DNA of 64,000 bases from Arachnopeziza araneosa (taxonomy: Eukaryota; Ascomycota; Leotiomycetes; Helotiales; Arachnopezizaceae). The position numbers and the translations under genes were made by a program. Location of the stretch: assembly GCA_003988855.1 (NCBI GenBank), contig QYAI01000023.1, positions 221,365-285,364 of the forward strand, read 5' to 3'. Under the pieces are notes generated by a model. The model was not told the DNA's origin and did not search any database. It saw only the letters and a program-made list of their open reading frames with translations. Shown one piece after another: positions 1 through 12,025 of the stretch. The first letter of the stretch is position 1. The number at the start of each line of letters is the position of its first letter.

Positions 1-305
1 TCATGCAATGCAAAGCTCTTTTGGTAGAAGCCCTGAAGAATGTTGAGCAGGCAGAACTTTAACTTGTTTGCCAAGTCTATAAAGTCTCTGAGTCCGTCTG
101 AGTTAACCAATACAATATCTAACTTCAATTCTACCCGTCAGCATTATCAATATTCAGTCTTCAACTTTGGTGTTCTATAAAATCCAAACTCCAATACCAG
201 CATCAACATTAAGAACACCTTCATGTTGAGATTAGACATTGACAAATAGCATCATCGGATATCTATCTTGGGCTTCCTGTGAAGTCTGATTTTACTGTTG
301 ATACC
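1..305. promoter_or_regulatory. Upstream region of the neprosin-like gene
   Basis: No gene is visible here. The stretch is AT-rich and lies directly upstream of the ATG at 306, so it presumably holds the promoter and 5' leader. No specific TATA box or operator stands out. A longer reading frame begins at 279 only with GTG, which is why the ATG at 306 is preferred as the start. Confidence 0.4.
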
Positions 306-1505
306 ATGTCTTCCTTTCTATCAAATAGGTCATCACTCCTATTCCTATTATCGATTCTCTTAGTCGGCAGTGCTTCAAAGCCAACACATTATCCCAACAA
401 CAATGTTGATAGAGAAATTCGGACATTGGCAAGCCGTAATGTTGTGAAGACTACAGCTACCGATACCCAGACAATTGATTGGATTTCAATCGATTCTCAA
501 GTTTCCGGCAAGATCGCAAACTCGCCACCACCACGGCCACCCCGAAATATTTCCAGGCCTCTAACAGAGCTCGAGCAGCCAGGAGCAGAACTCGGACCTC
601 CAGGAACTGTTCCAGTCTCCCGACCAAATCCAGACTACAAAAGCCATTTAAAATCATTACCAGGAAAGCAATCTTTGAGGAAACGTGATGGAGATGCAGG
701 CATACATTGGTATGTATCATCGAATCAAAGCGTATCCAACATCGGCGGTTCCGCCACTTTCAGTCTCTTCGACGCCTACGTCCAAAATCCCGCCACCGAC
801 TCCTCCTTATTACAAACTGCCGTCATCCGACAAAATGTCCTAATATCAGGAGGACGAGGTCCCTCCCTCCAAGAACCGCAAACCGTAGAGGCAGGCTGGA
901 TCAACTTCCCCTCTCAGGTCTCTGCCCCCCATCTCTTCACTTACTTCACCACCAACGGGTACATCTTTGAGGGAGACAACGAGGGCGGCTGGAATACGGA
1001 ACACGTTGGCTGGGTCCAAGTTGATCCCAAAATCCACCCCGGATCTGTCATCGCCCCTCTTAGCAAAGACGGCGGTGCACAACACGATCTCCACATCGAG
1101 TACAACCTCCATCAAGGCAACTGGTGGCTCGCCGTCGAAAACCACTGGATCGGCTACTACCCCGCCTCCCTATTCAGCAGCGTGTCCAGCAACGACGCGA
1201 GCACCACCCTTGCCGGAGGTTCCGACACCATCCTCTTCTACGGCGAAGTCTACAACAGTGAACTCAACCTCACCACCACCGATATGGGCAGTGGAGAGTT
1301 TGCCTCCAAGGGTTACGGCCACGCTGGGTACATCTTTAACATGGCATATACAGACGCCAAGAATGTCAGTCGGCCGTACGAGGGTGTTTTTGTGGATGAC
1401 GATACGAAGAGGTATAGCCATGAGGCGCATTTCTTGAGCGGGACCTCTAGAGGCAGCTATGCCTTTATTGGAGGACCGGGAGCGGGTGGTGTTGTGGTTG
1501 GATAG
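306..1505 (+). CDS. Secreted neprosin-domain (DUF239-like) glutamic peptidase
   Basis: A single-exon gene of 399 aa from the ATG at 306. A hydrophobic core (LLFLLSILLVGSAS) at about residues 11-24 is a clear signal peptide. A Pro-rich, variable pro-region follows up to a dibasic KR near residue 127, a likely Kex2-type processing site. The C-terminal half fits the neprosin domain: TVEAGW with the first conserved Glu, a GNWWLAV strand, GYYPASLF, then FYGEVYN with the second conserved Glu, and a TTTDMGSGEFA stretch. In plant neprosin these two glutamates form the catalytic pair of a prolyl-type glutamic endopeptidase. Several N-x-S/T sites fit secretion. The gene is likely active as an extracellular peptidase, but substrate specificity is inferred from the family only. 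Confidence 0.82.
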   Translation: MSSFLSNRSSLLFLLSILLVGSASKPTHYPNNNVDREIRTLASRNVVKTTATDTQTIDWISIDSQVSGKIANSPPPRPPRNISRPLTELEQPGAELGPPGTVPVSRPNPDYKSHLKSLPGKQSLRKRDGDAGIHWYVSSNQSVSNIGGSATFSLFDAYVQNPATDSSLLQTAVIRQNVLISGGRGPSLQEPQTVEAGWINFPSQVSAPHLFTYFTTNGYIFEGDNEGGWNTEHVGWVQVDPKIHPGSVIAPLSKDGGAQHDLHIEYNLHQGNWWLAVENHWIGYYPASLFSSVSSNDASTTLAGGSDTILFYGEVYNSELNLTTTDMGSGEFASKGYGHAGYIFNMAYTDAKNVSRPYEGVFVDDDTKRYSHEAHFLSGTSRGSYAFIGGPGAGGVVVG

Positions 1506-2115
1506 GCGAGTGGCCTGCCGCGTGGGTGTGGGAGCTCTCTTGCACGAGTACGATCTACGACGTCTGAGAGGAAAGACTTGTTTTAGAGTCCTTATGATGG
1601 CGTCTAACCTTGTACTACTATATTCACGATCTGTATTTTTAGTATAGAGGTATAGCATAACGAGATATGCAACATGAGAACACCGAGTCTAGACTTGAAC
1701 TTCAGCTTTGGAGTTTGAATATGAATATGATGTTTATGAATAACAATACTCTTTTTCTTCCGGTTCCCCCTTCGCTTGTGTACCGCGAAGTGGCTTGATC
1801 TTGGTGTGTGGGTAGTGTCAAATTAGCTTTCAGATCCAGAGTCGTGTGCTTATTTGGGATGGGGAATAGATGAGCTGAGCTCAGGGAACCGATGTCGTTA
1901 GCAAAAATGGAGAGATTGGTATACAGACCAGATATCTGAGCGCTCATGTCTATGCGTATCTTCTCTCGAGTGTTTATCTTTTAAAATATTTGAATATCCT
2001 GGAGATCTTCTACTTCTAATCTAATCCCCAAAGTATACAAACACCACATTCCTACCCCTCGGTCTCACAATTCCACACTACTAAATCCCATCCCATCCAG
2101 ACCACTTCCTCCCTC
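1506..2115. other. Intergenic region between convergent genes
   Basis: About 600 bp between the 3' ends of the neprosin-like and GNAT genes. It probably holds the two 3' UTRs and polyadenylation signals. No ORF or repeat here looks real. Confidence 0.5.
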
Positions 2116-2649
2116 CTACCTCCAAGGAGACCCTCTCCCCTGACACTGCATAACCGCCACACCCCCATCTCTCCCCCTCTCGCCCACAAGCTGCATGTCC
2201 AACTCCCTCGTATAAAACGGGACGCTGCGCTCCCAATCCCCAGTAAACAGGACGCTCCTCCTTAGATACGGCATCACCTCGAGGACCTCCCTCACGCACG
2301 CGACGAGCCACTTCCCGTGGCCCTTTGCTTGGTGCTCAGGCCAGATGTAGACGTCGGTGAGGTAGGCAAAGGTCACGTTGTCGGTGATGAGGCGCGCGAA
2401 GCCGATGAGGGTGGGTCCTGGGGATGAGGAGTGGTGGGATGACTCGTAGACGCCGAAACAGATCGAGTTTTCGATCAAAGCTTGAAGGGCTGCTTCGGGC
2501 AGCGCAATGGCCCAGTAGAGGTCGATGCTGGCGAAGGCGGCGTTGAGTTGGGCAGTGGGGATGAGTGTTGGGTCGGTCGAGATGAGGTAGTCGTCTTTTG
2601 ACCAGATGCGGTGTTCATCTTGTAGAGACAAGGGCTTTGTCTCAGACAT
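2116..2649 (-). CDS. GNAT-family N-acetyltransferase
   Basis: The gene encodes 177 aa if it begins at the ATG at 2649 (MSETKP). An upstream in-frame ATG at 2754 would add 35 residues with no sign of domain content. The GCN5-related fold is recognisable: a central ITDNVTFAYLTDVYIWPEHQAKGHGKWLV stretch (read as two segments) gives beta-strand 4 followed by the acetyl-CoA pyrophosphate loop, here Q-A-K-G-H-G-K. The C-terminal LFTGDWERSVPFY helix is typical of small GNATs that act on small molecules. It presumably transfers an acetyl group from acetyl-CoA to an amine in the cytosol. The substrate cannot be told. It is intronless and shows no damage. Confidence 0.82.
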   Translation of the reverse strand: MSETKPLSLQDEHRIWSKDDYLISTDPTLIPTAQLNAAFASIDLYWAIALPEAALQALIENSICFGVYESSHHSSSPGPTLIGFARLITDNVTFAYLTDVYIWPEHQAKGHGKWLVACVREVLEVMPYLRRSVLFTGDWERSVPFYTRELDMQLVGERGRDGGVAVMQCQGRGSPWR

Positions 2650-4255
2650 AGCGAGGTTTTGTAAGATATACAAGAAATACTCTGATACATATAACGAGTC
2701 AGAGCTAACGAGATGGATTTGATTGATCGATCTGAGGAATGAATCAATTAACACTATTCTGGAACAATATGATTGTGCTATGCGGTTGTGTACAAGATTC
2801 TCGATTTTATAAGTGAGTCATAGAAGAGTCTTATCTGCTAGTCAAGGTCTTCCAAGCCTCAATGTGAAAAGTGGGATATAATTTAGCGCGACATTATTCC
2901 TTCTCCTCATCCACTTCATCAAGTCTATGATTTCTCTCTTATTTTTTTCACGAAGGGTGCTTTACTGGAGACCTGCCACTCATTCTTATCCCGCTTCTAA
3001 CTCTGTTGCAGTCCTTCGATGGCCAAGGTAGAAATGAGGCATAGCTTGAACAATCCGAAGAAGGAGCAAGATCGAGAATTAACGGTATGGAATTAGCTTT
3101 CGTAAATAGTTTTGAGTCAAAGTGGTGCAAGTAAACAAAGCCTGGCACGCTTTAAGGGGAAGAGAGCCGAGGTGGATCCAAGTCTAAAAATAGAATGATC
3201 GTGGACAGGGATTCGCGTGACGACATTGTGGCAACTTGACAATTTCTGACATTGACGACTCTTCTTATCTCTTGCAAATCTTCAGCAAGAACATTTTTCC
3301 ACTGGCAGATCAATTGACCAGGTGCTATGCAGCCATGATCGTCCCAAGCAGAAGATGGCAGACTCGGAGTCAGAAGTAGAAACCCTCTCAGGCGCAGTAG
3401 ACCTGAACGCTGACAGCAACGACAAGATCTTCCAATGCCCTAGCCTCGAAAGCCGCCGGGCTCCTTCACACCTCGATTCTTGCTAGCCTTTGCTGATCGT
3501 TGGATGCGTAGGATTGTCCATTGCCGTCATTTTGATCTCGAGGTATACACTGGCTTGGAACGGCTTGCTACTGGCTAGAGAGAGGGGTTGTTGGGAAAAA
3601 TAAGGCGCTGCCCGCTATGGCAGACTACCTTTAGTTCACAACAGCGAATCCTTCCGAATGATTTCCAGTCCAGGACTATAAGAGGATATGCAGGAAAACC
3701 TAAAGATCTTTCGGTCAATACATCCTTCAATAATGGCGCATATGGAAAGGCATATCATGGCGAAACAACCAGCCTTGACACATACTGGTTCTGCTTTGCT
3801 GGAAACTTGAAGAGCTGCCAGAAGCTTATCATCAAGATAGCTAGTTGGCTAGAGTGGGTCTGGTCTATTAAATGAGAGACAATTTTTACTTTGTGTGCCT
3901 GTAATGCGGAACATGCTGTGTGGCGCACAAATCATGACATCAGGTCATTAATCACTTGAACATTGAATGGAGTAGGATCGATATATCAGTCTATCTTCCG
4001 CGGATAATTGATTCTTATCACTTCAATCAGAGTTTTCCATGTTCTCATGGTATTGAATACACACCATTAGTAAGCCACAAGTCAGGTTTCTAATTCATGA
4101 TCATCCCCTTCGTCTCAGGATTTTCTTTACATAATTATCGAAGCTATTGGGTTCTGTCACAACTCTACCACCAGCTCAAAAATATCTGTTTACTTTACAA
4201 TACGATGAATAGACTCGCACAAGAACTTGGTGTTCAGTGCCTAGTCGTTTTTCTC
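2650..4255. other. Intergenic region without a convincing gene
   Basis: This 1.6-kb stretch holds only short frames. One is a 43-codon frame at 3355-3486 on the plus strand (starting MADSESEVETLSG). Another is a 95-codon frame at 3588-3875. Neither has a recognisable domain. They could be remnants of a lost gene or chance ORFs. The proximal part will include the promoter of the GNAT gene. Confidence 0.4.
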
Positions 4256-6286
4256 CTAGAAAGTTCGATAGAATCCTGTAGCGTCAACTCCTGGCTTATT
4301 GCTAGTCACAGTAGACTGCGTTTGCTGCATGCTATGTAAGTGAGAAGGAGGAGATATTGAAACGCCGTATGAGCCGGATGCTGCTGTTGCTTGTGAATTG
4401 ACAACGATAGTTTGGAAGTGCGGAGCTTGCTGATTCAACGCATTTGGATCAGATTTGCGGTCTTGAAGTTGTCCTGGCACAACTGGGACATGGATGGGTA
4501 CGGCTTGGAAGTTAGGAGTAGCTGAATTAGTGGTCGTGACTTGCGGTTGTTTGACTGGCGGCTCGGGATGCCCGAACTCGTAGTTTGAACCAACTTGCGT
4601 AGTAGCCTTGCCATGAGATTGGACTTGTATATTTCGCGCCGGCATGAATTGAGTCTGTGGTTTTAGAGCTGCGGGTGCCGCGCGGTCGATATCCATTGCG
4701 CCACCACCCAATTCTGCTCCATCGGGAGTCGAGGTGCTCGACAATGCACCTTGTTGAGGAGGAATATAACGGCGATCTGACGAAACGACATTTGGAAACT
4801 CACCAGTGTTAGCTGTTCCCTTGTTCCATGGGGGTCTCCTAGCTTTTCCTACTGGTGTTGATTGAGGGTTTCCATGCATACCGAGTATCCCATTCCTGCC
4901 ATAACCTTGCGGCCCACCTAGCGTCGGTTGGGATGAACCTCTATCAATACCAGCCGCCTCGTTCCTGCCGTAGACTTGAGATCCACCATATAATTGTCTC
5001 TCCCAGTTTCGTCGATGCACCTCCGTTCTACATAAATCAACAACCCGATCCCTTGCCGTCATGAAGAAGTTATAATCCATCTTAAGACAACCCAACCATG
5101 ATTGGCTTCCGTATTGTTGATAGTCCTCTTGTTCCGATGATGTCAAAGCTCTGAATTCGTCTTCACAGCTCCTGACCATGCTGTCAAAATAATTGGCGAT
5201 AAATTGTAAGATGCTATGGTATCCTGATTTAAAAGCCTGATCACAAATTCGTTCTCCAACATGAACTCCATTCAATTGACAATCTTTTATCGTAATATCT
5301 AGTCTGGTTTGGTGAACACTCTGCCATTTCGTGAGAATGGCCATGATACCATCAAGGGCGGCAGCTGAATCGGTAGAGTTTGGGGAAGCAATGGCCGAGT
5401 CACCAGAGCCACGTGCCTGTTGGTATTAGCTAGTACCAGCTAAATAATTGAGACTTACATAGCGATGGAAACGTCGTAGGAAACTGAGCACGTCTGCGTC
5501 ATCAATCCTCATCCAAGTTCTCTCAAGATACGGAATGTCTTTGGCAGTTCCCGTCAATTGATAGCCTTCACTCCAAGGTGGCTGAGGAGGAGCAGCCAGA
5601 AAAGCTTTTTGTTCTGACAGCTCCTTATCCCCACCGTTAGTGGTTACTTTTGTTGTGGAAATGATAGACCCTTGGGTTACAAGAGGCGTTGTCGTTGCAG
5701 CCTGCGATCGGAGTAGTGGATTGGGAGGCAAAGAGATGGTCATATCTGGTTTCCTTTTCTTCCTGGCCGGCTCTTGAACCTCTCCACTCTGTTTATTTCG
5801 TGTAGGACCAGTAAATGGCTCGGCATTCTGTCCTCGTGGTGTAGATTTCTTCGATCTGTAGCTGACGGGGATTGGGCTCGAACCCTGGCTCGTTGATTCC
5901 ACAATACGCTCGGCGATCAATTGAGGGAATGCATCCAATCGAGATTTTGGGTCTCGAAATGGAGGATCCACTTTGGGAGGCGCGAAGAGTGGTTGTGGAG
6001 GTCGTACGATCTGCTGTGGCTCTTGTGTCAAGATTCGTGTCGAACGTGAATCCATGCTTGAGCTTTCTATGGCTTGTTTAGCCTGAAGGATAACTGAATC
6101 AACTTCAACACATTTGGGAGTATTGGGATCAATCTTCTGAAGGTGGCTTCCTATGTCTTCTGTTTTTGAGGTTGTTGATGTTCCGTGGGCGAGCTGCGAC
6201 TCCATCGCTGTTACTGTTGTTGGAACTCTTGGAGCAGCCAAGCCAGGAATGATGACCTGCACTACAACTTTTCTATTAATAGACAT
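4256..6286 (-). CDS. Conserved-looking fungal protein of unknown function, two exons
   Basis: Two exons join in frame. Exon 1 runs 6286-5459 (276 codons), followed by a 42-nt intron (5458-5417, GTAAGT donor, CAACAG acceptor). Exon 2 runs 5416-4256, giving 662 aa. The N-terminal and C-terminal thirds are low-complexity and rich in Pro, Gln, Ser and Thr. The only ordered part is central, spanning the intron. It begins near TWMRIDDADVLSFLRRFHRY and continues into a helical block with conserved-looking Trp and Cys residues (ILTKWQSVHQ, FIANYFDSM, YNFFMTARDRVVDLC). A basic RKKRKP segment in exon 1 could be a nuclear signal. I do not recognise the family. A nuclear regulatory or scaffold role is a guess from composition only. 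Confidence 0.72.
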
Positions 6287-6643
6287 TGTTATCTCAATCG
6301 TTTTATCAGATGAGGTCAGGTTCTTGGTTGTTTGTTGGTTGCATTATCTCATCACTGCAAGGAAGTCGCGATTTAAGCTCAGTTGTGTAGAAATTCAAAA
6401 CGTGAGATCGTTTACTAAGAATGTCACGCTTTCAGATATTATTTGCGCCTATGATTCACTAGCTGAAAGACTTAAAACTCTACCCCGTTGACAAGAACGT
6501 TCGTGTATGCCGTGGGAGTTTTGTAAGACTCGTAAGATCTATCTACTGTGTATACGTCTCCCTCGTGATGAATGAGTATCTATCACCAAAGATGTTCTTT
6601 TCAGAGCGGTGGTGTTTATTTACAGGATTTATGGGCGCCATGT
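6287..6643. other. Spacer between two minus-strand genes
   Basis: About 360 bp that should contain the promoter of the 662-aa gene and the 3' end of the ADP-ribosylglycohydrolase gene. I see nothing else in it. Confidence 0.45.
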
Positions 6644-8023
6644 TCATTTGAACCACTTCCCGAGACCGGTACCTTTTTTCGCCTTCTCCTTGTCTTCAGC
6701 CTCTCGTCTGATCTTCTGCTTTATCAAGATCATTTCAACAAAATCTCTTTCTCTCTTGTTCAGTTGCTCCTTGTTTAACATCCCTCTCCCTCCATCAAGT
6801 GAAGTATCAGGATCAGTTCCAGCCGCTTGGATAGCTTCGTCACCGGAAGACCTAAGAATACCCGTTCTCAAACTGACCCCTTCCGCCTTCCGCAAAAGCC
6901 AGTCACTGCTCCTGACTCCATCTCGCCAGTGTGGTGGAAGTCCCGAATACCCAACCCATGCACCGAGCAAAGCTCCAGCCACACAAGCATTTGTATCTGC
7001 ATCTCCTCCCTCTAGAATAAGCTCAGTGACCAGAGGTTCGAAGATGCAAGTGCTGTTGACATTAAGCTCAGATTTGCGCATTGCTAATCTAAGACTCAGG
7101 ATTGTAGAGCCAAGGCATTTGTAAACATAGCCCATCTTTTGCGAGTCGTCCAGCTGAAGATCTCGAAAAGACTGAGCGTGGCAATGCTTTTGATATTCCT
7201 CACGGTCCAATCTTGACCCCGCTACTGCTTCACCGGCCGTTGGTATTTCCAGAGCTTCGTCTGTGTAATTCGATTCTGGGTTACTGAATTCTTCTCTATC
7301 ATCTACCCAGTTGTAGGCTGTCTCAATCAAGGCATTAACATCTGCTTCACAACTTACTTCGCCTCTCAAGATCCCCCTCACCAAGCCCGTCACCAAGCAG
7401 CAAGAGACAACACAGCGTGGATCAACGTGCGTAACGCGACCAACCGCCGCAGCAACAGCAAATGTTTCCTCCAAGTCTCGTCCAACACACATGACGCCCA
7501 ATGGATGGGTCCTCATCAATGACCCATTCGGTGCTGCATTACGCCTACTCTTCAGCCATATCTTCAATGCCACCTTTTCTGGGCCTTTCAGATATTCAGG
7601 ATCCATCACAACACGGCCAATCGTCTGTCCAATTCCCAATGGCGGACGATCTAGACATCGCAGGCCTTGTGTGATCCAGATGTTGATACGAACGGCGATA
7701 TCCTTTGCATCGAGGACTGGCGAATGCTCTCCGCTAGTTGGGAAATTGTGCAAATAAGAAAGGATTAACAGCAGAGACTGATCCGTATCATCGGTCCAGT
7801 CGCCGGGGCTGAATTTATCTCGATGGCTGTCAGCCCTGAACGGTGTTCTTTCGGATTCAACGAGAGTGAATTTAGCACTGGGATATGTACGATAGCACTC
7901 AGTCCGAGGGAGGAACTCGGTATAAAGCCCAATTCCATCGCCCAAGGCAGCACCGACGATGGTTCCGAGAGCTTTGTCGTGAGTTGTAGCTCGTACGAAT
8001 GGGTGGAGGTTTAAGAAGTCCAT
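6644..8023 (-). CDS. ADP-ribosylglycohydrolase family protein
   Basis: An intronless gene of 459 aa. It carries the metal-binding signature of ADP-ribosyl-(dinitrogen reductase) hydrolases in the right order. GAALGDGIG is at about residues 25-32. WTDDTDQSL is at 76-84, whose Thr-Asp-Asp ligates the first Mg ions. NGSLMRTHPLG and THVDPRCV lie centrally. EGGDADTNAC near residue 340 supplies the second metal-binding Asp-x-Asp. Enzymes of this family remove ADP-ribose from proteins or small molecules. Whether this one acts on Arg-, Ser- or O-acetyl-linked ADP-ribose cannot be read from the sequence. The last 40 residues are a charged tail rich in Lys and Glu. All metal ligands appear intact. Confidence 0.88.
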   Translation of the reverse strand: MDFLNLHPFVRATTHDKALGTIVGAALGDGIGLYTEFLPRTECYRTYPSAKFTLVESERTPFRADSHRDKFSPGDWTDDTDQSLLLILSYLHNFPTSGEHSPVLDAKDIAVRINIWITQGLRCLDRPPLGIGQTIGRVVMDPEYLKGPEKVALKIWLKSRRNAAPNGSLMRTHPLGVMCVGRDLEETFAVAAAVGRVTHVDPRCVVSCCLVTGLVRGILRGEVSCEADVNALIETAYNWVDDREEFSNPESNYTDEALEIPTAGEAVAGSRLDREEYQKHCHAQSFRDLQLDDSQKMGYVYKCLGSTILSLRLAMRKSELNVNSTCIFEPLVTELILEGGDADTNACVAGALLGAWVGYSGLPPHWRDGVRSSDWLLRKAEGVSLRTGILRSSGDEAIQAAGTDPDTSLDGGRGMLNKEQLNKRERDFVEMILIKQKIRREAEDKEKAKKGTGLGKWFK

Positions 8024-8419
8024 AGCTAGATACGTCTTAGGAGCTCGGTAGTTGGAATTAGAGCGAAGTCTTTTGATATGCTTTGGGAGTCAAGTTTGAG
8101 CCCATGGCATAATATATACGCATTTGAATGATGTCTTAGCTGCCTCGCGTCCGAGCTCGAAGGACAAAATATATTTAGATAGTGTCTCAGCTGCCTGATG
8201 AATGCCGTGGGAATTTCAGCTGCCAAGGCTCCCTCAATCAGAGTCCTGGCTTTGCGCCACAGGACTTATGACACTCATGTGATCAGCACCCGCAAAGATA
8301 TATGACAGGAATTGGGCCAGGTGAAGCATAATAGTTAAACTTAAACCTTTAGTAGCTTACATGCGCAAATTACTTGGTCTCGTCACCTTTACGCTGTGCC
8401 TCTGCTAGCGGGTTGCAGC
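8024..8419. other. Region between the ADP-ribosylglycohydrolase gene and the transposon
   Basis: It presumably includes the promoter and leader of the minus-strand gene ending at 8023. A 66-codon minus-strand frame at 8026-8226 has no recognisable features. Just left of the transposon end the sequence reads TGCTAGCGGGTTGCAGC. No clear target-site duplication matches the right flank. Confidence 0.4.
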
Positions 8420-8467
8420 TGACGCGGTGTAGAGAAAAGTTGATCCAGTGTACAACCTGAGGCAGAA
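8420..8467 (+). repeat. Left terminal inverted repeat of the 6-kb transposon
   Basis: A 48-bp repeat starting TGACGCGGTGTAGAGAAAAG and ending CCTGAGGCAGAA. It is the reverse complement of 14373-14420 except for one base at position 15. Confidence 0.9.
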
Positions 8468-8639
8468 ACGCGGCCGGCAAAACTTCGCCCAGTGTACAGA
8501 TAGCGTGGTCGCTACTCTACTTTAGGAGTAAGCGTGTGCTTAGTCTACGCCATGCTTATGTGTGGCTTAAACAGAAATTTCTTCATAGAAAAAATATATT
8601 TCCTGCAATTCGCTTTTCTTTTTAAGTAAGAAAGCGACG

Positions 8640-11600
8640 ATGTCTGATTAGCCAGAAGAAGAAGAAGAGAGATTCTACAACAAAGTTTCGCGATAGGTCA
8701 ATGGAATACTAGTAAGCTGCTAGTAAAATATGCGGGCGGCATATGCTTAGTATATGCTAGGACAATGCTCAGCGTGTAAATGACAATGAAGACTCAGGTG
8801 ACGAAGACAAAGGCAGGATAGACTTAGTAGAACAAATAGTACATATGCTAGGCATATACTAGGCATATGCTAACAATATACAGGACAACATCTCTAAGTT
8901 CGGTCACATTATTAGTTCAAATTATCAAAGAAAGATCTCAGGCACGAAAGCTCAAGATTATATTCTTATGCTAATCTACTCTAAAACAAGTAATACTAGA
9001 GTTGTTTACTTTGTTTACTATTTAATAGCTCTTATTGCTAAGACTGCAACAAAAGCTAAAGCAACCGAAGCAATTGCATATAAAGCGTCGAAAGTAAGCA
9101 TAGTCTTAGCATATTGTAGGCATATGTGTAGCATATGTTTATTATGCAATTTCTCGTTTTGCTGTGCTTTTTTGCTAACTTTATTAGATTTAATTCTCTA
9201 TTAAATTAAACAACGTAAACAAGACAAAGCTTTATTTAATAGATAAAAAACATGAAGCTTAGCACGCACAGTATACGTGCAGTAAGATTAAACACTGCTA
9301 ATATGCGCATAAGAATGTGCTTCGTACATGCTTAGCATATAACAACGTTTCTTTAGACGATCTTTATAAGTTAACTCGAGAAGCAGGCTAGAAAGTATAT
9401 ACTTCTTTAACTCTCGAACGATTAAAATTATTTACAGAAGCAAAATACAACGAGTTTATAGCAAATTAGCAAGAAGCAGAAAGTTCGTGTTAGTTTTCGA
9501 GAACAAGAGAACGAACGTGTGTTAAGCAAGTGCTAAAATACTTCGAGAGAAATAGTGTAAGTGCATGCGCCGCATATGTAAAACATATGCTTAGCTTATG
9601 CTTTACTTATGCAATTACTTGCTAACGCTTGTAGAACATTTTTACTAGCTGTCTACTTAATAGCAATGCAGAACCTTAGCATACAGCTAAGTCTATTTCT
9701 TCTATAACTTCTCGGATTAATTTAGAGTACTATAAAGCTTTATTTAACTAGCAAGAAGTTCAGCGGCAGAAGCAAGACTGCGTATACATAGAGCATTTGA
9801 TTTCTAAACGCAAACTTTGCGGCAAGCATAATTTTAGCATACACCTAACACATGCAGAGCATATGCTAACAATATGCAAGTTATAATTATCCTTAAGGTT
9901 AAGAGCAAGTTTAACATTACAAAAGCTGTAAAGCTAAACTTAATATTTATTTACTTCTTAATATAGAACGCTTTTTATATATTATTGTTGTAGCTTCAAA
10001 TTCTTATTCTTACTACTTTTCTTATTCTACAAAGCTACTTAGAGAAATTGCCGATAACTTTGCAAAATAGCTTAAAGAAATTAATATTCTTTCTTAGACT
10101 TCTAGTAAGTATATGCTGTTAATATGCAGCACACATGCTTAGCATATGCTAAAAGCTAATTAGAACTTTAGCGCGGTAGACTTTGTTACTTATATACTAG
10201 AATATTATTAAGAAGTAGACTAGAGCTAGAGCACAAAGTGTACTATACGATGCACTAAATATTTATAATACAGTTACTGCGTTTATTCGAAGAAAGCAGC
10301 TTCTTTAGTATTCTTAAGAAACATATCTTTAAGGTATCTTTTAAAAGCATGTTGTGCATATGCTTAGCTTATGCGCAATAAGTGTTCTTCGTAAGTACTA
10401 TATAAGTCAAGACAAGCATAACGAAAAGCAATAGATTAGAGCTGTTTATTTTTTCGATAATAATAACTTTTTTATTGTCTTATGTACTAGAAACATAGCG
10501 AAAGCAATAATAAATTGCATTTATCTTAAGATTAACATGTTATTTAAGATAGTTGCTAGTACAACAAACTTCTTTTCTTTAGTAGAATAGAATATTTACT
10601 GCAAAAGTAAGCGCCGCATATGCGTTGCATAAGCGAAGCATGCGTTAAGCATATGCTTAGCTAATATTTACAGCAATTATTCTATATTGCTACGTCTTTA
10701 CAAATACAAATTCGAGAACTAGATACTTTGAAATGTTTAAGCTTGTTTTTAAAGTTTTAGACAATGCAGCAAGAGAAAGAATACGAATTGCATACTTTAA
10801 TAGTACAAGTGTTAGTATAAGAACGATTACGCTCGACATGTGTAAGAAGCAAGCACTAAGTAAGCATATGCTTAACATACGCTATAAATAATTTTAACTT
10901 AAGTTAAACATATGTTAACTCTATAGGTCTTAGCGACTTTTTTAAAAGTCGTAATCGTAGCTGTACTTAAAATTAGCACTTGCAGCATTTAGTTGTCTTT
11001 TGTTAAGTTTATTTAAAGTAAAACTTTCGCAAGAAGTTTAGAAATTATCTAGAAATTTATTTTATTATACTACGTCTTTTTTTTTCTGAAACAAAAGCAA
11101 AGTTTGCGAAAAACGTGCGCAGCATATGCTTAGCACATCTTAAGCTAAAATTCTAGATAGTAAGCAAACAGCTGCAGTAGCTTTTTAGTAAACTTCTTCG
11201 AACAAAGTTAAAGATAGATATAAACTACTAAACTAAATGTAGAAAACATACAAGAATAAGTAAGAGTAGTTACTTTATAAAGAATAACTTTAGTAGAAAA
11301 AAGACAAGTTTGCTAAATAAAGTACAAATGTATGCTAAACATACGCCTAGCATATGCTAAGCGTATTCTTATACAATTCTTGTACTAACTAAGCAGTGTA
11401 AGCTTTATAAACTTTCTATTGAAATATATAAAAGAAGATTGCGTTAGCAAGAACGAAGTGTTACAGCATCTTAGAGAAATAACAGTAAAGAATCTCGTCT
11501 AGCGATACAAGAAAGAAAGAACAGTAAATATATATGCTCTACATATGCAAGAAATATGCTAAGCTTATGCTAGATCGAACGTAGCAGAAAGCTGCTAGTT

Positions 11601-12025
11601 GCCGAACACAACAGCTATAGCTTTTTTTTAACTTCTTAAATTCTTACGACACTTTTAATTTATTAGCTAAGCATATGCCTAGCATACGCTCTTTACTAGT
11701 TTTCAACAATAGCAGCAGCTTACATGCTAAAACTTAGACACCGCTAGTACAAGAAAGTAATAAAAGCTTAAGAGTACTGCAGCCGAACGACAAAGACACA
11801 ATTACTGTAGTTTTAGTATTATTATATGCAAAGTTTATGCTTTCGCTTTCTAATTAAGCGCACGAAGCTAGGCAGAAACGTAGTCGTTCGAAGACGTCTG
11901 AACAAGTAGATAGCTTAAAGCAAGAAAGAAGAAAGCATAAACAGCTAAAAGCTTGACTAGAAGAAGCTTAACTTCGAAAAAAAAATAAAGAACTAGAAAA
12001 GCAAATTCGTAAACTAGAGAAGTAA
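8640..12025 (+). pseudogene. Plus-strand multi-exon transposon gene with Trp codons turned into stops
   Basis: Exons can be followed from the ATG at 8640 to a stop at 12023-12025 through many short introns. Clear examples are introns 8712-8760, 8839-8883 (45 nt), 9094-9187, 9557-9634 and 10105-10155, with GTAAG or GTACAT donors and CTAAC-type branch sites. Within exons the frame stays open except at TAG or occasional TAA codons. These sit where an aromatic residue fits: TAG at 8649, 8694, 9389, 9467, 9491, 9677 and 9749. Reading them as Trp gives sensible protein such as REAGWKVYTSL and ALFNWQEVQRQ. The start is acidic (P-E-E-E-E-E). The end is a Lys/Glu-rich coiled coil (ELEKQIRKLEK), where a TGA and a TAA also interrupt. 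Its position in the element suggests a transposase. I do not recognise the family, and I see no assignable catalytic motif. Some exon joins, for example before 9340 and around 9900, remain unresolved. Confidence 0.7.
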
